From positions 112,151 to 176,150 of the forward strand of contig NZ_VISR01000025.1 of assembly GCF_007827595.1 (NCBI RefSeq): 64,000 nt of DNA, given 5' to 3'. The position numbers and the translations under genes were made by a program. This document shows, piece by piece, positions 42,610 to 51,348 of this stretch; within the stretch, counting starts at the first letter, position 1; each line of letters begins with the position of its first letter. This stretch comes from Streptomyces sp. BK340 (GTDB lineage: Bacteria; Actinomycetota; Actinomycetes; Streptomycetales; Streptomycetaceae). The notes under the pieces were generated by a model that was not told the origin of the DNA, did not search any database, and saw only the letters and a program-made list of their open reading frames with translations.

Positions 42610-43283
42610 CCAGGAGGAGTCCAGTCCGCATGCTCACTCGCCCCGGGCCGGCGTCCTGCCGCTCTCCCCGAGAAGCCCACCGACCCGGTCTCCACCTGTC
42701 CCGGGAGCCGACCGGCGCTCGCCCCGCCATGCCGGTCCCCGGCCAACGTCCCTGAGGAGGAACACCGACCCGGTATCTCCCTGACCAGGGGCTGCTCCGA
42801 CGCTCGCCCCGCCCGGCCTGCATCCCGTCACCGTCCCCGAAAGACCGCCCCCGGTCTCCTCCCGCCCCCGGGAGTCGATCTGCGCCGGCCCTGTCCGGCT
42901 GATCCCCGGCCAACGTCCCTGAGGAGGAACACCGACCCGGCATCTCCCTGACCAGGGGCTGCTCCGACGCTCGCCCCGCCCGGCCCGCATCCCGTCACCG
43001 CCCCCCGAGAAGACCGCCCCGCATCGCCTGCCCCAGGAGCCGACCGTGTTCGCCATGCCCGGCCGACGCCCCGTCACCGCCCCCGAGAAGACCGCCCCCG
43101 GCCGCCCCCTGACACCCGGGAGCCGACCCGTGCTCGCCCTGTCCGGTCGGCCCCCGCCCCCGCCCCCGCCCCCACCCCTCCCTGACCAGGAGCCGACTCA
43201 CGCTCACCCGGCCTGGCCGGCACCCCGCCGCCCTCCCCGAGAAGACCACCGCCCCACATCCCCCTGACCCAGGAGCCGTCCCC
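42543..43283. repeat. degenerate tandem array derived from the MFS gene's 3' end
   Basis: The 674 bp between the MFS stop and the amidotransferase ATG is filled by about eight decayed copies of the last part of the MFS gene plus stop and Shine-Dalgarno. The parent starts at 42543; copies begin near 42632, 42717, 42802, 42883, 42969, 43046, 43132 and 43202, spaced 70-89 bp. Shared landmarks: GCTCGCCC, GGCCGGC, CCCCGAGAAG, then CCCTGACCAGGAG. The last copy provides the CAGGAG before the next gene. Spacing is not a multiple of three, so the array is non-coding; a 41-codon frame at 42630-42755 with AGGAGGAG before it is probably chance. Confidence 0.8.
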
Positions 43284-45113
43284 ATGTGCGGAATCACCGG
43301 CTGGGTGTCCTTCCACAGCGACGCCCGCACGCAGACCCCGGTCATCGAGGCCATGACCGCCACCCTCGCCCCGCGCGGCCCGGACGCCGGAGGCGTATGG
43401 CTCGGTGAGCGGGCCGCGATCGGCCACCGGCGACTGGCCGTGATCGACCTCGAAGGCGGCGTACAGCCGATGACCGACCGGCCCGACGAGCCGACGATCG
43501 TGCTGAGTTACAGCGGGGAGGTCTACAACCACCACCAGCTGCGCGGCGAGTTGCGCCGCAGAGGACATGTCTTCCGCACCCGCAGTGACACCGAGGTGGT
43601 GCTGCGCGCCTACGCCGAATGGGGCGAGGCGGTGGCCGAGCACCTGGAGGGCATGTTCGCGCTCGCCGTGTGGGACGAGCGTGAGCAGCGGCTGCTGCTG
43701 GTGCGGGACCGGCTCGGCGTCAAGCCCCTCCACTGGGCCGCCGTCGACGGCGGCCTGGCCTTCGCCTCCGAGCCGAAGGCGCTCTTCGCCCACCCGGAGA
43801 TACGGCCCCGGGTCGACGCGGACGGGCTGCGGGAGGCGTACAGCCTGCTGTTCAACACCGGGCCGACGGTGTGGTCCGGGGTACGGGAGGTCGAGCCGGG
43901 CGGGCTGCTCGTCCTGGACCGGGACGGCATCCGTGAGCGCCGCTACTGGCAGCTGGAGGCGGCCGCGCCCCACACCGACGACCGGGACGCGACCGTCGAG
44001 CGGATACACGAGCTGGTCGGCGCCGCAGCACGCGGCCAGCTGGAGGCCGACGTCCCGCTGTGCAGCCTGCTCTCCGGAGGGATCGACTCCACCGTCCTGA
44101 CCGCCCTGCTCGCCGCTGAACTCCGTTCGCGGCAGGGGCCCGAAGCCCGGATCCGCTCCTACGCGGTCGACTACAGCGACCAGGCCGTCGAGTTCACCGG
44201 TGACGTCCTGCGCACCGGCCACGACACCCCGTACGCCGTCGAAGCGGGCGCCTTCATCGGCACCGACCACAGCACGGTCGTCCTCGACCCGCGCGCGCTC
44301 CTCGACCCCGGGCACCGCACGGCGGTCGTCGTCGCCCGGGACTCGCCGATCGGCGTCGGCGACATGGACACCTCGCTGTATCTGCTGTTCGGCGAGATAC
44401 GGCAGCACTCCACCGTCGCCCTGTCCGGCGAGGCCGCCGACGAGGTCTTCGGCGGCTACCCCTGGTTCCACAGTCCCAGGGCGCTGGCCGCCGGCACCTT
44501 CCCCTGGCTGCTGGTGACCGGCGACGAGGCCGCGATGCCGCTCAACCCCGAACTCGACCTGCGCATGGCCGAGTTCCGCGACGACACCTACCGCACCGCC
44601 CTGGCCGCCGTACCCCACCTCGACGGCGAGACCCCCGCCGAGCACCGCCTGCGTGAGCTGCAGCATCTGTCCCTGACCCGCTGGCTGCGCCAACTCCTGC
44701 ACCGCAAGGACCGGTTGAGCATGGCCCAGGGCCTGGAGGTGCGGGTGCCGTACTGCGACCACCGGCTCGTCGAGTACGCCTTCACCACACCGTGGGCCCT
44801 GCAGAGCCACGACGGCAGGGAGAAGAGCCTGCTGCGTGCAGCGGGAGCCGGCCTCGCCCCCGACTCGGTGCTCCACCGGCCCAAGAACCACTACCCGGCC
44901 ACCCACCACCCCGACTACAACCGCGGCCTTCAGCAGCTGGCCCGCGACGCCCTCGCCGCCGAGCAGGTCCGCGCCCTCACCGACGAGACCCTCCTCAAGC
45001 CCTGCCTGGACACACCGCCCGACCGGCTGGAGTGGGGGCACCGACTGCGCCTGGAACGCGTCGTCGACCTGGCCCTCTGGCTGGACCACTACCGCCCCGA
45101 ACTCGCCCTCTGA
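43284..45113 (+). CDS. glutamine amidotransferase of the asparagine-synthase family
   Basis: A 609-residue AsnB-like enzyme. Mature N-terminus MCGITGW gives the Cys nucleophile for glutamine hydrolysis; the class II domain shows LAPRGPDAGG, IGHRRLAVIDLE and LSYSGEVYNH. The C-terminal synthetase domain has the PP-loop LLSGGIDSTVL near residue 264 and GEAADEVFGGYPWF. It activates a carboxylate as acyl-AMP and makes a primary amide. In secondary metabolism such enzymes amidate or form lactams; next to an isonitrile synthase it could turn an isocyano amino acid into its carboxamide. 9 bp before the P450 gene. Confidence 0.92.
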   Translation: MCGITGWVSFHSDARTQTPVIEAMTATLAPRGPDAGGVWLGERAAIGHRRLAVIDLEGGVQPMTDRPDEPTIVLSYSGEVYNHHQLRGELRRRGHVFRTRSDTEVVLRAYAEWGEAVAEHLEGMFALAVWDEREQRLLLVRDRLGVKPLHWAAVDGGLAFASEPKALFAHPEIRPRVDADGLREAYSLLFNTGPTVWSGVREVEPGGLLVLDRDGIRERRYWQLEAAAPHTDDRDATVERIHELVGAAARGQLEADVPLCSLLSGGIDSTVLTALLAAELRSRQGPEARIRSYAVDYSDQAVEFTGDVLRTGHDTPYAVEAGAFIGTDHSTVVLDPRALLDPGHRTAVVVARDSPIGVGDMDTSLYLLFGEIRQHSTVALSGEAADEVFGGYPWFHSPRALAAGTFPWLLVTGDEAAMPLNPELDLRMAEFRDDTYRTALAAVPHLDGETPAEHRLRELQHLSLTRWLRQLLHRKDRLSMAQGLEVRVPYCDHRLVEYAFTTPWALQSHDGREKSLLRAAGAGLAPDSVLHRPKNHYPATHHPDYNRGLQQLARDALAAEQVRALTDETLLKPCLDTPPDRLEWGHRLRLERVVDLALWLDHYRPELAL

Positions 45114-45122
45114 GGAACACCC

Positions 45123-46352
45123 ATGACGACACTGCCCGACCCGGTCCCCCTGATGGGCTGCCCCTACAAGAGCAACCCCTACCCCCTCTACGAGCAGATG
45201 CGCGAAGCCGGCCCGGTCCACCGCGTCCTCTTCCCCAGCGGCGTACACGCCTGGCTGGTGACCGGCTACGACGCCGCCCACTCGGCCCTCGGCGACGACC
45301 GGCTCGGCAAGAACCACGACCGGGGCAACGACCGCTGGCGCGCCCGCGCGTCGATCATGCCCGAGCCGCAGCACTCACGGCTTCAGGTCCACCTCCTTCA
45401 CCAGGACCCGCCCGAGCACACCCGCATGCGGCGCCTCGTCACCGACGCCTTCGCTCCGCGCCGCATCGAGAGCCTGCGCCCCCGCTTCCAGGAACTGGCC
45501 GACGCGCTCGTGGCCGCGCTGCCCCAGACCGGTCCCGCAGACCTCGTCAGCGGCTTCGCCGCGCCCTTCCCCTTCCAGGTCCTCGCCGAAGTCATCGGTC
45601 TCCCGAAGAAGTTGGCGGAACGCTTCGACCGTGACTGGGGCAAGGTCGTCCAGCCCGTCGGACCCACCGACCCCGGGCGGCCAGCGTACGAGGCCCGGCT
45701 GCACGGCCTGCAGAGCTACATCGCCGACATCGTGGCCCACAAGCGGGAACACGAGGACGACGACCTGCTCAGCCGGCTCGTCGTGGCCCGGGACCGGGGT
45801 GAACTGTCCCAGGAGGAGCTGGACTCCATGATCTTCCAGCTTCTGGTGGCCGGCCAGGAACCGGTCACCAACCAGATCACCACCGCCCTGATCGCACTGT
45901 TCCGCCACCCGGACCAGCTGGCCCGCCTGCGCGACACCCCGGACCTGCTGCCCCGCGCCGTCGAGGAACTCCTGCGCCACGACAGCGCCTTCGAGCTGAC
46001 CACCTGGCGCTTCTTCGACCGGGACAGCGACCTGCACGGCACCACGATCCCGGCCGGCGACTCCGTGATCGTCTCCCTGTGCGCCGCCAACCGGGACCCG
46101 CGCCGCTTCCCCGCCCCCGACACCCTCGACCTCGGCCGCAGCCCCAACCCCCACCTCGCCTTCGGCCACGGCGTCCACTTCTGCCCCGGCGCCGCCCTGG
46201 CCCGCGCCGAACTCCAGATCGCACTCGGCACGCTGCTCGCCCGGCTGCCCGGCCTGCACCTCGCAGTCGCCGACGAGGACCTCGCCTGGATCCCGGCCGT
46301 CCTGGGCCGCGGCACCCACCACCTGCCCGCCGGTTACGACCGACGCCGCTGA
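45123..46352 (+). CDS. cytochrome P450 of the isonitrile operon
   Basis: A 409-residue P450, CYP107-like by eye: I-helix VAGQEPVTNQITTAL (E-P in place of the acid-threonine pair), K-helix EELLR, haem loop FGHGVHFCPGAALARAE. ATG 45123 follows GAGGAA that overlaps the amidotransferase stop. Sandwiched between amidotransferase and isonitrile synthase, so it surely tailors the same product, by hydroxylation, desaturation or oxidative coupling. The missing threonine is often seen in P450s that do not follow the standard oxygen-activation route, but this is not decisive. Confidence 0.92.
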   Translation: MTTLPDPVPLMGCPYKSNPYPLYEQMREAGPVHRVLFPSGVHAWLVTGYDAAHSALGDDRLGKNHDRGNDRWRARASIMPEPQHSRLQVHLLHQDPPEHTRMRRLVTDAFAPRRIESLRPRFQELADALVAALPQTGPADLVSGFAAPFPFQVLAEVIGLPKKLAERFDRDWGKVVQPVGPTDPGRPAYEARLHGLQSYIADIVAHKREHEDDDLLSRLVVARDRGELSQEELDSMIFQLLVAGQEPVTNQITTALIALFRHPDQLARLRDTPDLLPRAVEELLRHDSAFELTTWRFFDRDSDLHGTTIPAGDSVIVSLCAANRDPRRFPAPDTLDLGRSPNPHLAFGHGVHFCPGAALARAELQIALGTLLARLPGLHLAVADEDLAWIPAVLGRGTHHLPAGYDRRR

Positions 46353-46379
46353 CCGAGACCCCTCTCCCCAAGGAGTGAC

Positions 46380-47318
46380 ATGCTGTTGACGACCGCCTCG
46401 CCCACGCGCATCAGCACGGACATCCTGAACCTGCTGCTGCCGTATCACCGCACCACGGACCGAGCACCCGCCCCCGCCGAGGCGTTCGCGCACCAGCGGC
46501 GCCGGATCGCCGGCTTCGTGCGCGCCGGCGCACCCGTCGAGTTCACCCTGCCCGGCTTCCCCTGCAAGTCCCCCAACCCGGCCAAGGTCCTCGGCCACCT
46601 GCCCGACCGGGCGGAGCGCCTGTCCCTGTGCTTCCTGAACACCCTGTGCGCCGAGATCGAACGGATCCACCCGCCCGGCGCCCGGGTGGTCATCTGCTCC
46701 GACGGCCATGTCTTCGGCGATCTCGTCCGGGTGCCCGACCGGCACATCGACGCGTACGGCGACGAACTGCGAGCCCTCATCATCGACTTGGGGCTCGGCA
46801 ACCTGTCGGTCTTCGACCTCCGGGACGTCTACGGCCCACTTCCGTACGACGTGAAGCGCGCCCATGTGCAGGACCGCTACGCCCCGACGGCCGAGGCCCT
46901 GCGCGCCCTGGTCCGGTCCGACGACGCCACCCGCGCCCTCTACCGCGGCATCACCCGCTTCCTCGTCGAGGACACCGCCGACTTCCCCGGCACGCGCTCC
47001 GCCCTCCAACGCGAGTGCCGTCGGCGGGCCTACGACGTCATCCGGCGCAGCCGCGCCTGGGGCGCCCTCATCGCCGAGCACCACCCCCGTGCCGTCCGGC
47101 TGTCCATCCACCCCCAGCCCGTGGGCGACGTCAAGTTCGGTATCCGTCTGCTCGACGCCCCGGACGTCTGGACCACTCCGTGGCACTCGGCCGCCCTGCG
47201 CCGCACCGACGGCACCTGGACCCTCCTGCCCCGCGAGCGGGCCGCCAGGCTGGGCCGTCTGGTCGACCACGACGACAGACCGAGCCATTTCGAGCAGCAC
47301 CGATCGCACGTTCCGTAA
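46380..47318 (+). CDS. DIT1/PvcA-family isonitrile (isocyanide) synthase
   Basis: A 312-residue protein of the DIT1_PvcA family. Seen: FVRAGAPVEFTLPGFPCKSPNPAKVLG, LPDRAERLSLCFLNTLCAEI, the segment PPGARVVICSDGHVFGDLV, and later AVRLSIHPQPVG and FGIRLL. Family members (PvcA, IsnA, XnPvcA) convert the amino group of Tyr or Trp into an isonitrile using ribulose-5-phosphate as carbon source. There is no PvcB/IsnB-type Fe/2-oxoglutarate oxygenase beside it, so the vinyl isonitrile end-product of known systems is not expected; amidation and P450 steps replace it here. AAGGAG precedes the ATG. Confidence 0.92.
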   Translation: MLLTTASPTRISTDILNLLLPYHRTTDRAPAPAEAFAHQRRRIAGFVRAGAPVEFTLPGFPCKSPNPAKVLGHLPDRAERLSLCFLNTLCAEIERIHPPGARVVICSDGHVFGDLVRVPDRHIDAYGDELRALIIDLGLGNLSVFDLRDVYGPLPYDVKRAHVQDRYAPTAEALRALVRSDDATRALYRGITRFLVEDTADFPGTRSALQRECRRRAYDVIRRSRAWGALIAEHHPRAVRLSIHPQPVGDVKFGIRLLDAPDVWTTPWHSAALRRTDGTWTLLPRERAARLGRLVDHDDRPSHFEQHRSHVP

Positions 47319-47327
47319 CGTGGGATC

Positions 47328-47726
47328 ATGACCGGCGAGAGAGATCTGCAGAAGCTGCTGAGCGGGATGCGTCCGGAGCTGAATCCGGGCCGCTACGTGT
47401 TCACCACCGTCGAGGGCAATGTGCCCTCCGGCATCACCCCTGTGGTCACGGTCGCCGAACAGGAGGGCCTGACCCTGGTGGCGCGGCTGGACGAGGCGGA
47501 CGCGGCGGGGCTGGGGTACGACTACGTGGCCGCCTGGATCACCCTGCGCGTCCACTCGGCACTGGAGGCGGTGGGGCTGACCGCCGAGGTCGCGCGGGAA
47601 CTCGCCGAAGCCGGCCTGAGCTGCAACGTCGTCGCCGGATTCCACCACGACCACCTTTTCGTGCCGTACGAGCACGCTCACCAGGCGGTGGCCGTCCTGG
47701 AGAGTCTGGCCCGGCGCTCCGCCTGA
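47328..47726 (+). CDS. ACT-domain protein
   Basis: A 132-residue stand-alone protein with two ACT-like halves: GRYVFTTVEGNVPSGITPVVTVAEQEGLTLV and WITLRVHSALEAVGLTAEVARELAEAGLSCNVV, ending with a HHDHLFVPYEHA loop. Such proteins bind amino acids as allosteric or transport-linked modules. It starts 9 bp after the isonitrile synthase stop and is probably co-transcribed, but close relatives are common in Streptomyces genomes outside such clusters, so a role in the pathway is not certain. The His-rich loop could bind metal. Confidence 0.82.
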   Translation: MTGERDLQKLLSGMRPELNPGRYVFTTVEGNVPSGITPVVTVAEQEGLTLVARLDEADAAGLGYDYVAAWITLRVHSALEAVGLTAEVARELAEAGLSCNVVAGFHHDHLFVPYEHAHQAVAVLESLARRSA

Positions 47727-47816
47727 TCCGGAACCGTGACACGGGGGTTGTCGCGGCCCACAGCGACTCCGCCCTCGACCGAGCGGTGCGTGTTCTCCCG
47801 GCCGCCCGAGCGGCGG

Positions 47817-50096
47817 TCAGCCCGTCTCCCCGGGCCGGGCCGCCGCTGCCAGGCTGGGCTGGAGGCGGCTGGCCGCGTTGATGTGGTCGACGGTCCAGAT
47901 GACGCGTACCGCCGTGTCGGAGGCCCGCCCGTCGGCGTCCCGCAGGTCACGGCGGACCGAGTCGACCAGACTCGCCTCGGCCGCGGGGTCGGGCGGCAGC
48001 GGATCCCGGACGGCGGAGCGACCGGCCAGACTGACGGCCAGATCCCGGTACCAGCCGGCCACCCGGCCGGCGGCACTCAGCAGCACCAGGCGTGCCTCGG
48101 CGCGGTCCGTGCCCGTGTGCAGCTCGCTCGCGCGCTGCCACAGTCCGAGCACCGCGTCCGCGGCGAGCCGAAGACCCACGATTCCGGTGACCAGGGTCGT
48201 CAGGTCAGCCAAGGAGACGGGCTTCGCCCCGCGTTCGGCCAGGAAGCTCCTGAACGCGTCGTCGAGCCTGCGCGCCGCGGCCGCAGCCTCGCGGCCCTCC
48301 TCCAGCGGAGCGTCCGCCGCCGTGGGCCGGACACCGCACCGGCCCACGGCGTACTCGACGGCCCCGGCCAGATAGCGGGCGCTGCCGGTGTACGCCTCGG
48401 CCAGCGCCCGGTCCACGGCGGCCGCGGCACCGCGGGGCCAGAAGAACAGCCCGACCAGCACGCTCACGGCGCAGCCGATCCCGATGTCCTGGACCCGCAG
48501 CAGCACGATGTGCCAGTCGGGGTGCTGGCCGATGTTGAACAGGATCACCAGCGTGATGGTGAAGGCCGCCTGACCGGCGGCGAAGGACACGGCGGCCGGG
48601 GCGATGCCGGCGATCAGCACCGCGACGGGCAGCAGGAACCACAACGCGGTGCCGTGCCGGCCGATGAGCTGCAGCAGCCCGGCGCCGATGACGGAGCCGG
48701 CGATCGTTCCGCCCAGCGCCCGGATCGCGTTCTGCCCGGTGCTGAGAGCGTTCGAACGCAGCACCGACAGGGTGCCGAGCAGTACCCAGAACGAGTGCTG
48801 CACGCCCGTCAGCACCGCCAGGGTGACCGCGATGCCCAGACCGACCGCGCCCCGGAGACTGTTGTGCAGCCACACCGAGTTGGGGCGCAGATGGGCGACG
48901 GCCCGCTCGCGCGCCGCGGCCAGCGGCCGGCCCGGGCCGCCTGGTTCGAGGCCGAGGAGCCGCTCCGGCCAGCTTCGTCGTTCCGCCGCGGCCGCCAGAT
49001 CCACGTTGTCCGCGACCTGGAGGGTCGCGAACCCCAGTTCCTGGGCGCGGAACGACATGTCGAGGGTCTCCAGGAAGGCACGGACCCCCGGCTCCGTACT
49101 CGGCCCGGGCAGGTGCACCGGCAGCAGTGCGGTGGCGCTGCGCTCCATCCGGCCGATCGCCGCGCGCAGCCGTGCCGTCCCCACGCGCAGCGCGTCGGGG
49201 GAGCCCCGCGGCTCGTCCAGCAGATCGGCGGTCCGTTCCAGCACGGACGCGGCTGCCTGCCGCACCACGAGGGCCCGCGGATCGCAGACCGGGTGGCCGC
49301 CCGACGGCGGAGCGCTGTCCGCCACGATCGTGCTGAGCCAGGTCAGTTCGTCGACCAGCCGCACCAGGGCGCGCGAGCCGGCGGACAGGCCGGTGGGCCG
49401 GTAGGGGGTCCCGTCGAACGCGGTGCGCAGGTCGGCCGCGGCGACTGCCGTCTCGTCGGCGGTCTCCCGGCACCTGCGCACGCCCGGTGCATCGGCCCCT
49501 GCCGCCAGGTGGGAGGCGTCGGTGCGCAGCTGTGCCGCGGCCGCCCGGCACACCCGGGCGGCGGGCGCGCTGAGCGGGTCCGCGGTGGGGCGCGGCCACA
49601 GCAGCGAGACGGCGAGCAGGGCGGCGGCCGAGGCGAGTCCCGCGCCGGCGAGCCGCTCGGGCAGCTGCGACAGCGGCGCGGGCGTGGTCACCGGCAGCAC
49701 GAAGGCGAGGAGCAGCGCCGTCGAGGCGCCGGCGAGCACCGAGCTGACCACCCCCGAGAACAGCACCACGAAGCCGACCACGACGGTGGCGGTGACCGCG
49801 ACCCAGCTCTCGCGGGCCGCGAGCGTACCCAGAAAGATGAGCAGCAACCAGGCCACCGCGAGCCCCACATGGGCGCGCAACCGCTGCACCGTCGGTCCGG
49901 TGAACTCGACCAGCAACAGCATCGAGAAGGAGCCGAACGCCGCGAAGGTCGCCATCGCCGACGAGTGGAACACCTGTGTGCACAGCGCGAACAGCGCCGG
50001 CATGACCAGGGCGGTACGGGCCGCCCTGCGCGTGGCGGCCAGCTCCGGGTCGCGCGAGCACAGCCACGCCGGGATCCTCGTCCACCACCTCGGCAT
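47817..50096 (-). CDS. FUSC-family membrane exporter
   Basis: A 759-residue FUSC (AaeB/fusaric-acid resistance-like) protein. Two blocks of about five membrane helices (~30-165 and ~405-540) each followed by a cytoplasmic helical domain; the second block has SFWVLLGTLSVLRSNALSTGQNAIRALGGTIAG, the FUSC_2 signature. Related proteins export aromatic carboxylic acids and phenolics. Starts 19 bp after the CYP158-like P450 gene, so the two form one operon and the exporter may remove its phenolic product. Converges on the ACT-domain gene with 90 bp between. Confidence 0.88.
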   Translation of the reverse strand: MPRWWTRIPAWLCSRDPELAATRRAARTALVMPALFALCTQVFHSSAMATFAAFGSFSMLLLVEFTGPTVQRLRAHVGLAVAWLLLIFLGTLAARESWVAVTATVVVGFVVLFSGVVSSVLAGASTALLLAFVLPVTTPAPLSQLPERLAGAGLASAAALLAVSLLWPRPTADPLSAPAARVCRAAAAQLRTDASHLAAGADAPGVRRCRETADETAVAAADLRTAFDGTPYRPTGLSAGSRALVRLVDELTWLSTIVADSAPPSGGHPVCDPRALVVRQAAASVLERTADLLDEPRGSPDALRVGTARLRAAIGRMERSATALLPVHLPGPSTEPGVRAFLETLDMSFRAQELGFATLQVADNVDLAAAAERRSWPERLLGLEPGGPGRPLAAARERAVAHLRPNSVWLHNSLRGAVGLGIAVTLAVLTGVQHSFWVLLGTLSVLRSNALSTGQNAIRALGGTIAGSVIGAGLLQLIGRHGTALWFLLPVAVLIAGIAPAAVSFAAGQAAFTITLVILFNIGQHPDWHIVLLRVQDIGIGCAVSVLVGLFFWPRGAAAAVDRALAEAYTGSARYLAGAVEYAVGRCGVRPTAADAPLEEGREAAAAARRLDDAFRSFLAERGAKPVSLADLTTLVTGIVGLRLAADAVLGLWQRASELHTGTDRAEARLVLLSAAGRVAGWYRDLAVSLAGRSAVRDPLPPDPAAEASLVDSVRRDLRDADGRASDTAVRVIWTVDHINAASRLQPSLAAAARPGETG

Positions 50097-50115
50097 CGGG
50101 CCGGCCTCCTGCGCG

Positions 50116-51348
50116 CTACCAGGTCACCGGCAGGGCCCTCGGCCCGCGGATGAGTCCCTCGCGCTGGAACTCGACCTCGGCGGCGGGTACGGCGAGCCGG
50201 ACACCGGGGAAGCGGTCGAGCACAGCCTTGATCATGACCTCGGCCTCCATACGGGCCAGCAGAGCCGCCAGGCAGAAGTGGGGGCCGTGCCCGAAGGCCA
50301 GGTGGCCGGCACCGTCCCGGTCGAAGTCCAGCACGTCCGGTTCGGGGAAGACCGAGGGATCGCGGTTCGCGGCGACATAGGCGTTGTACACGGCCTCGCC
50401 CTTGCGGATGACGTGACCGCCGATCTCCACGTCCTCGGTGGCGATGCGGGGGATCCCGACACCGTTGCGGTGCGGGACGAAGCGGTACAGCTCCTCCACG
50501 GCCCTGGGCAGCAGTTCGGGAGCGCCGCGCAGCCTGTCCAGCTGCTCCGGATGGGTCAGCAGCGCGTACATCATCGAGCCGCTGTTGTTGCGCACCGCGT
50601 GACCGCCGCTGACGTAGATGGCCATGGCCAGCGAGATCGCCTCCTCGTCGGTGATCTCACCGGCCCTGGCGGCGTGGGCCAGTACTCCCGCCAGGTCGTC
50701 GCGGGGTTCGGCGCGGCGGCGTTCGAGCAGGTCGACCACGCGGCTGCGCGTCGTGCGCCGCGCCGCCTGATTGCGTGCGCCGCCGTCCGGCGCCTTGGAC
50801 AGGAGCGCTTCGGAGTTCCCGGCCCACTCGTGCCAGTCGTCCTCGTCCGCGCCGAGGAAGAAGCAGACGACGGCGATCGGGAAGGGGGTGTGCAGATGCT
50901 CCATCAGATCGCCCGGAGGGCCGGCCTGCTCCATCCCGTCGAGCATCCGATGCGCGGTGCGCTCCGCCAGCGGGCGCAGCCTGGCCATGCCCTTGCCGGT
51001 GAACGCCCGGGCCACGACCCTGCGCAGCCGGGTGTGCCGGGGCGCGTCGATGTACTGCAGGCCCGCCGTCTGCGAGGCCACGGCCTGCGGCACCATGCTG
51101 GTCACCGAGCTGCCGACGACCCGCTCACGCGAGAAGCGGGGATCGGACGTGACGAAGCGGACGTCCTCGTACCGCGTGACCAGCCAGGCGTGCCCGGAGC
51201 CGTACGGCAGGCTGATCCGGGTGATGGCCTCGTCGCGGAGCGCCTCGTCCAGGAAGGGATCCGGGTCCAGGGCCGGAAGGTCGTCGACGGCCCAGGGCCG
51301 CACCGGAGGAGGAGGCGACGCGGACGCGGATTCCGGTTCGAGGGTCAT
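50116..51348 (-). CDS. CYP158-like cytochrome P450 (phenol-coupling type)
   Basis: A 410-residue P450. The I-helix reads SGGHAVRNNSGSMMY: the acid-threonine pair is replaced, with GG-x-AV-x-NNSG very close to what I remember for CYP158A2 (GGEAVTNNSG), the biflaviolin synthase of S. coelicolor. Other matches by eye: PHRNGVGIPRIA, the C-terminal GLIRGPRALPVTW and haem loop FGHGPHFCLAALLAR. CYP158 enzymes couple phenolic rings oxidatively. No type III PKS (rppA) gene is adjacent, so the substrate may differ from flaviolin. ATG 51348 follows AGGAG. In operon with the FUSC exporter. Confidence 0.9.
   Translation of the reverse strand: MTLEPESASASPPPPVRPWAVDDLPALDPDPFLDEALRDEAITRISLPYGSGHAWLVTRYEDVRFVTSDPRFSRERVVGSSVTSMVPQAVASQTAGLQYIDAPRHTRLRRVVARAFTGKGMARLRPLAERTAHRMLDGMEQAGPPGDLMEHLHTPFPIAVVCFFLGADEDDWHEWAGNSEALLSKAPDGGARNQAARRTTRSRVVDLLERRRAEPRDDLAGVLAHAARAGEITDEEAISLAMAIYVSGGHAVRNNSGSMMYALLTHPEQLDRLRGAPELLPRAVEELYRFVPHRNGVGIPRIATEDVEIGGHVIRKGEAVYNAYVAANRDPSVFPEPDVLDFDRDGAGHLAFGHGPHFCLAALLARMEAEVMIKAVLDRFPGVRLAVPAAEVEFQREGLIRGPRALPVTW

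Noticed and set aside
42630..42755. 41-codon frame with AGGAGGAG upstream, as a small peptide or RiPP precursor
   Set aside because: It lies in the degenerate tandem array, its units are not spaced by multiples of three and the amino-acid pattern is not kept between copies.
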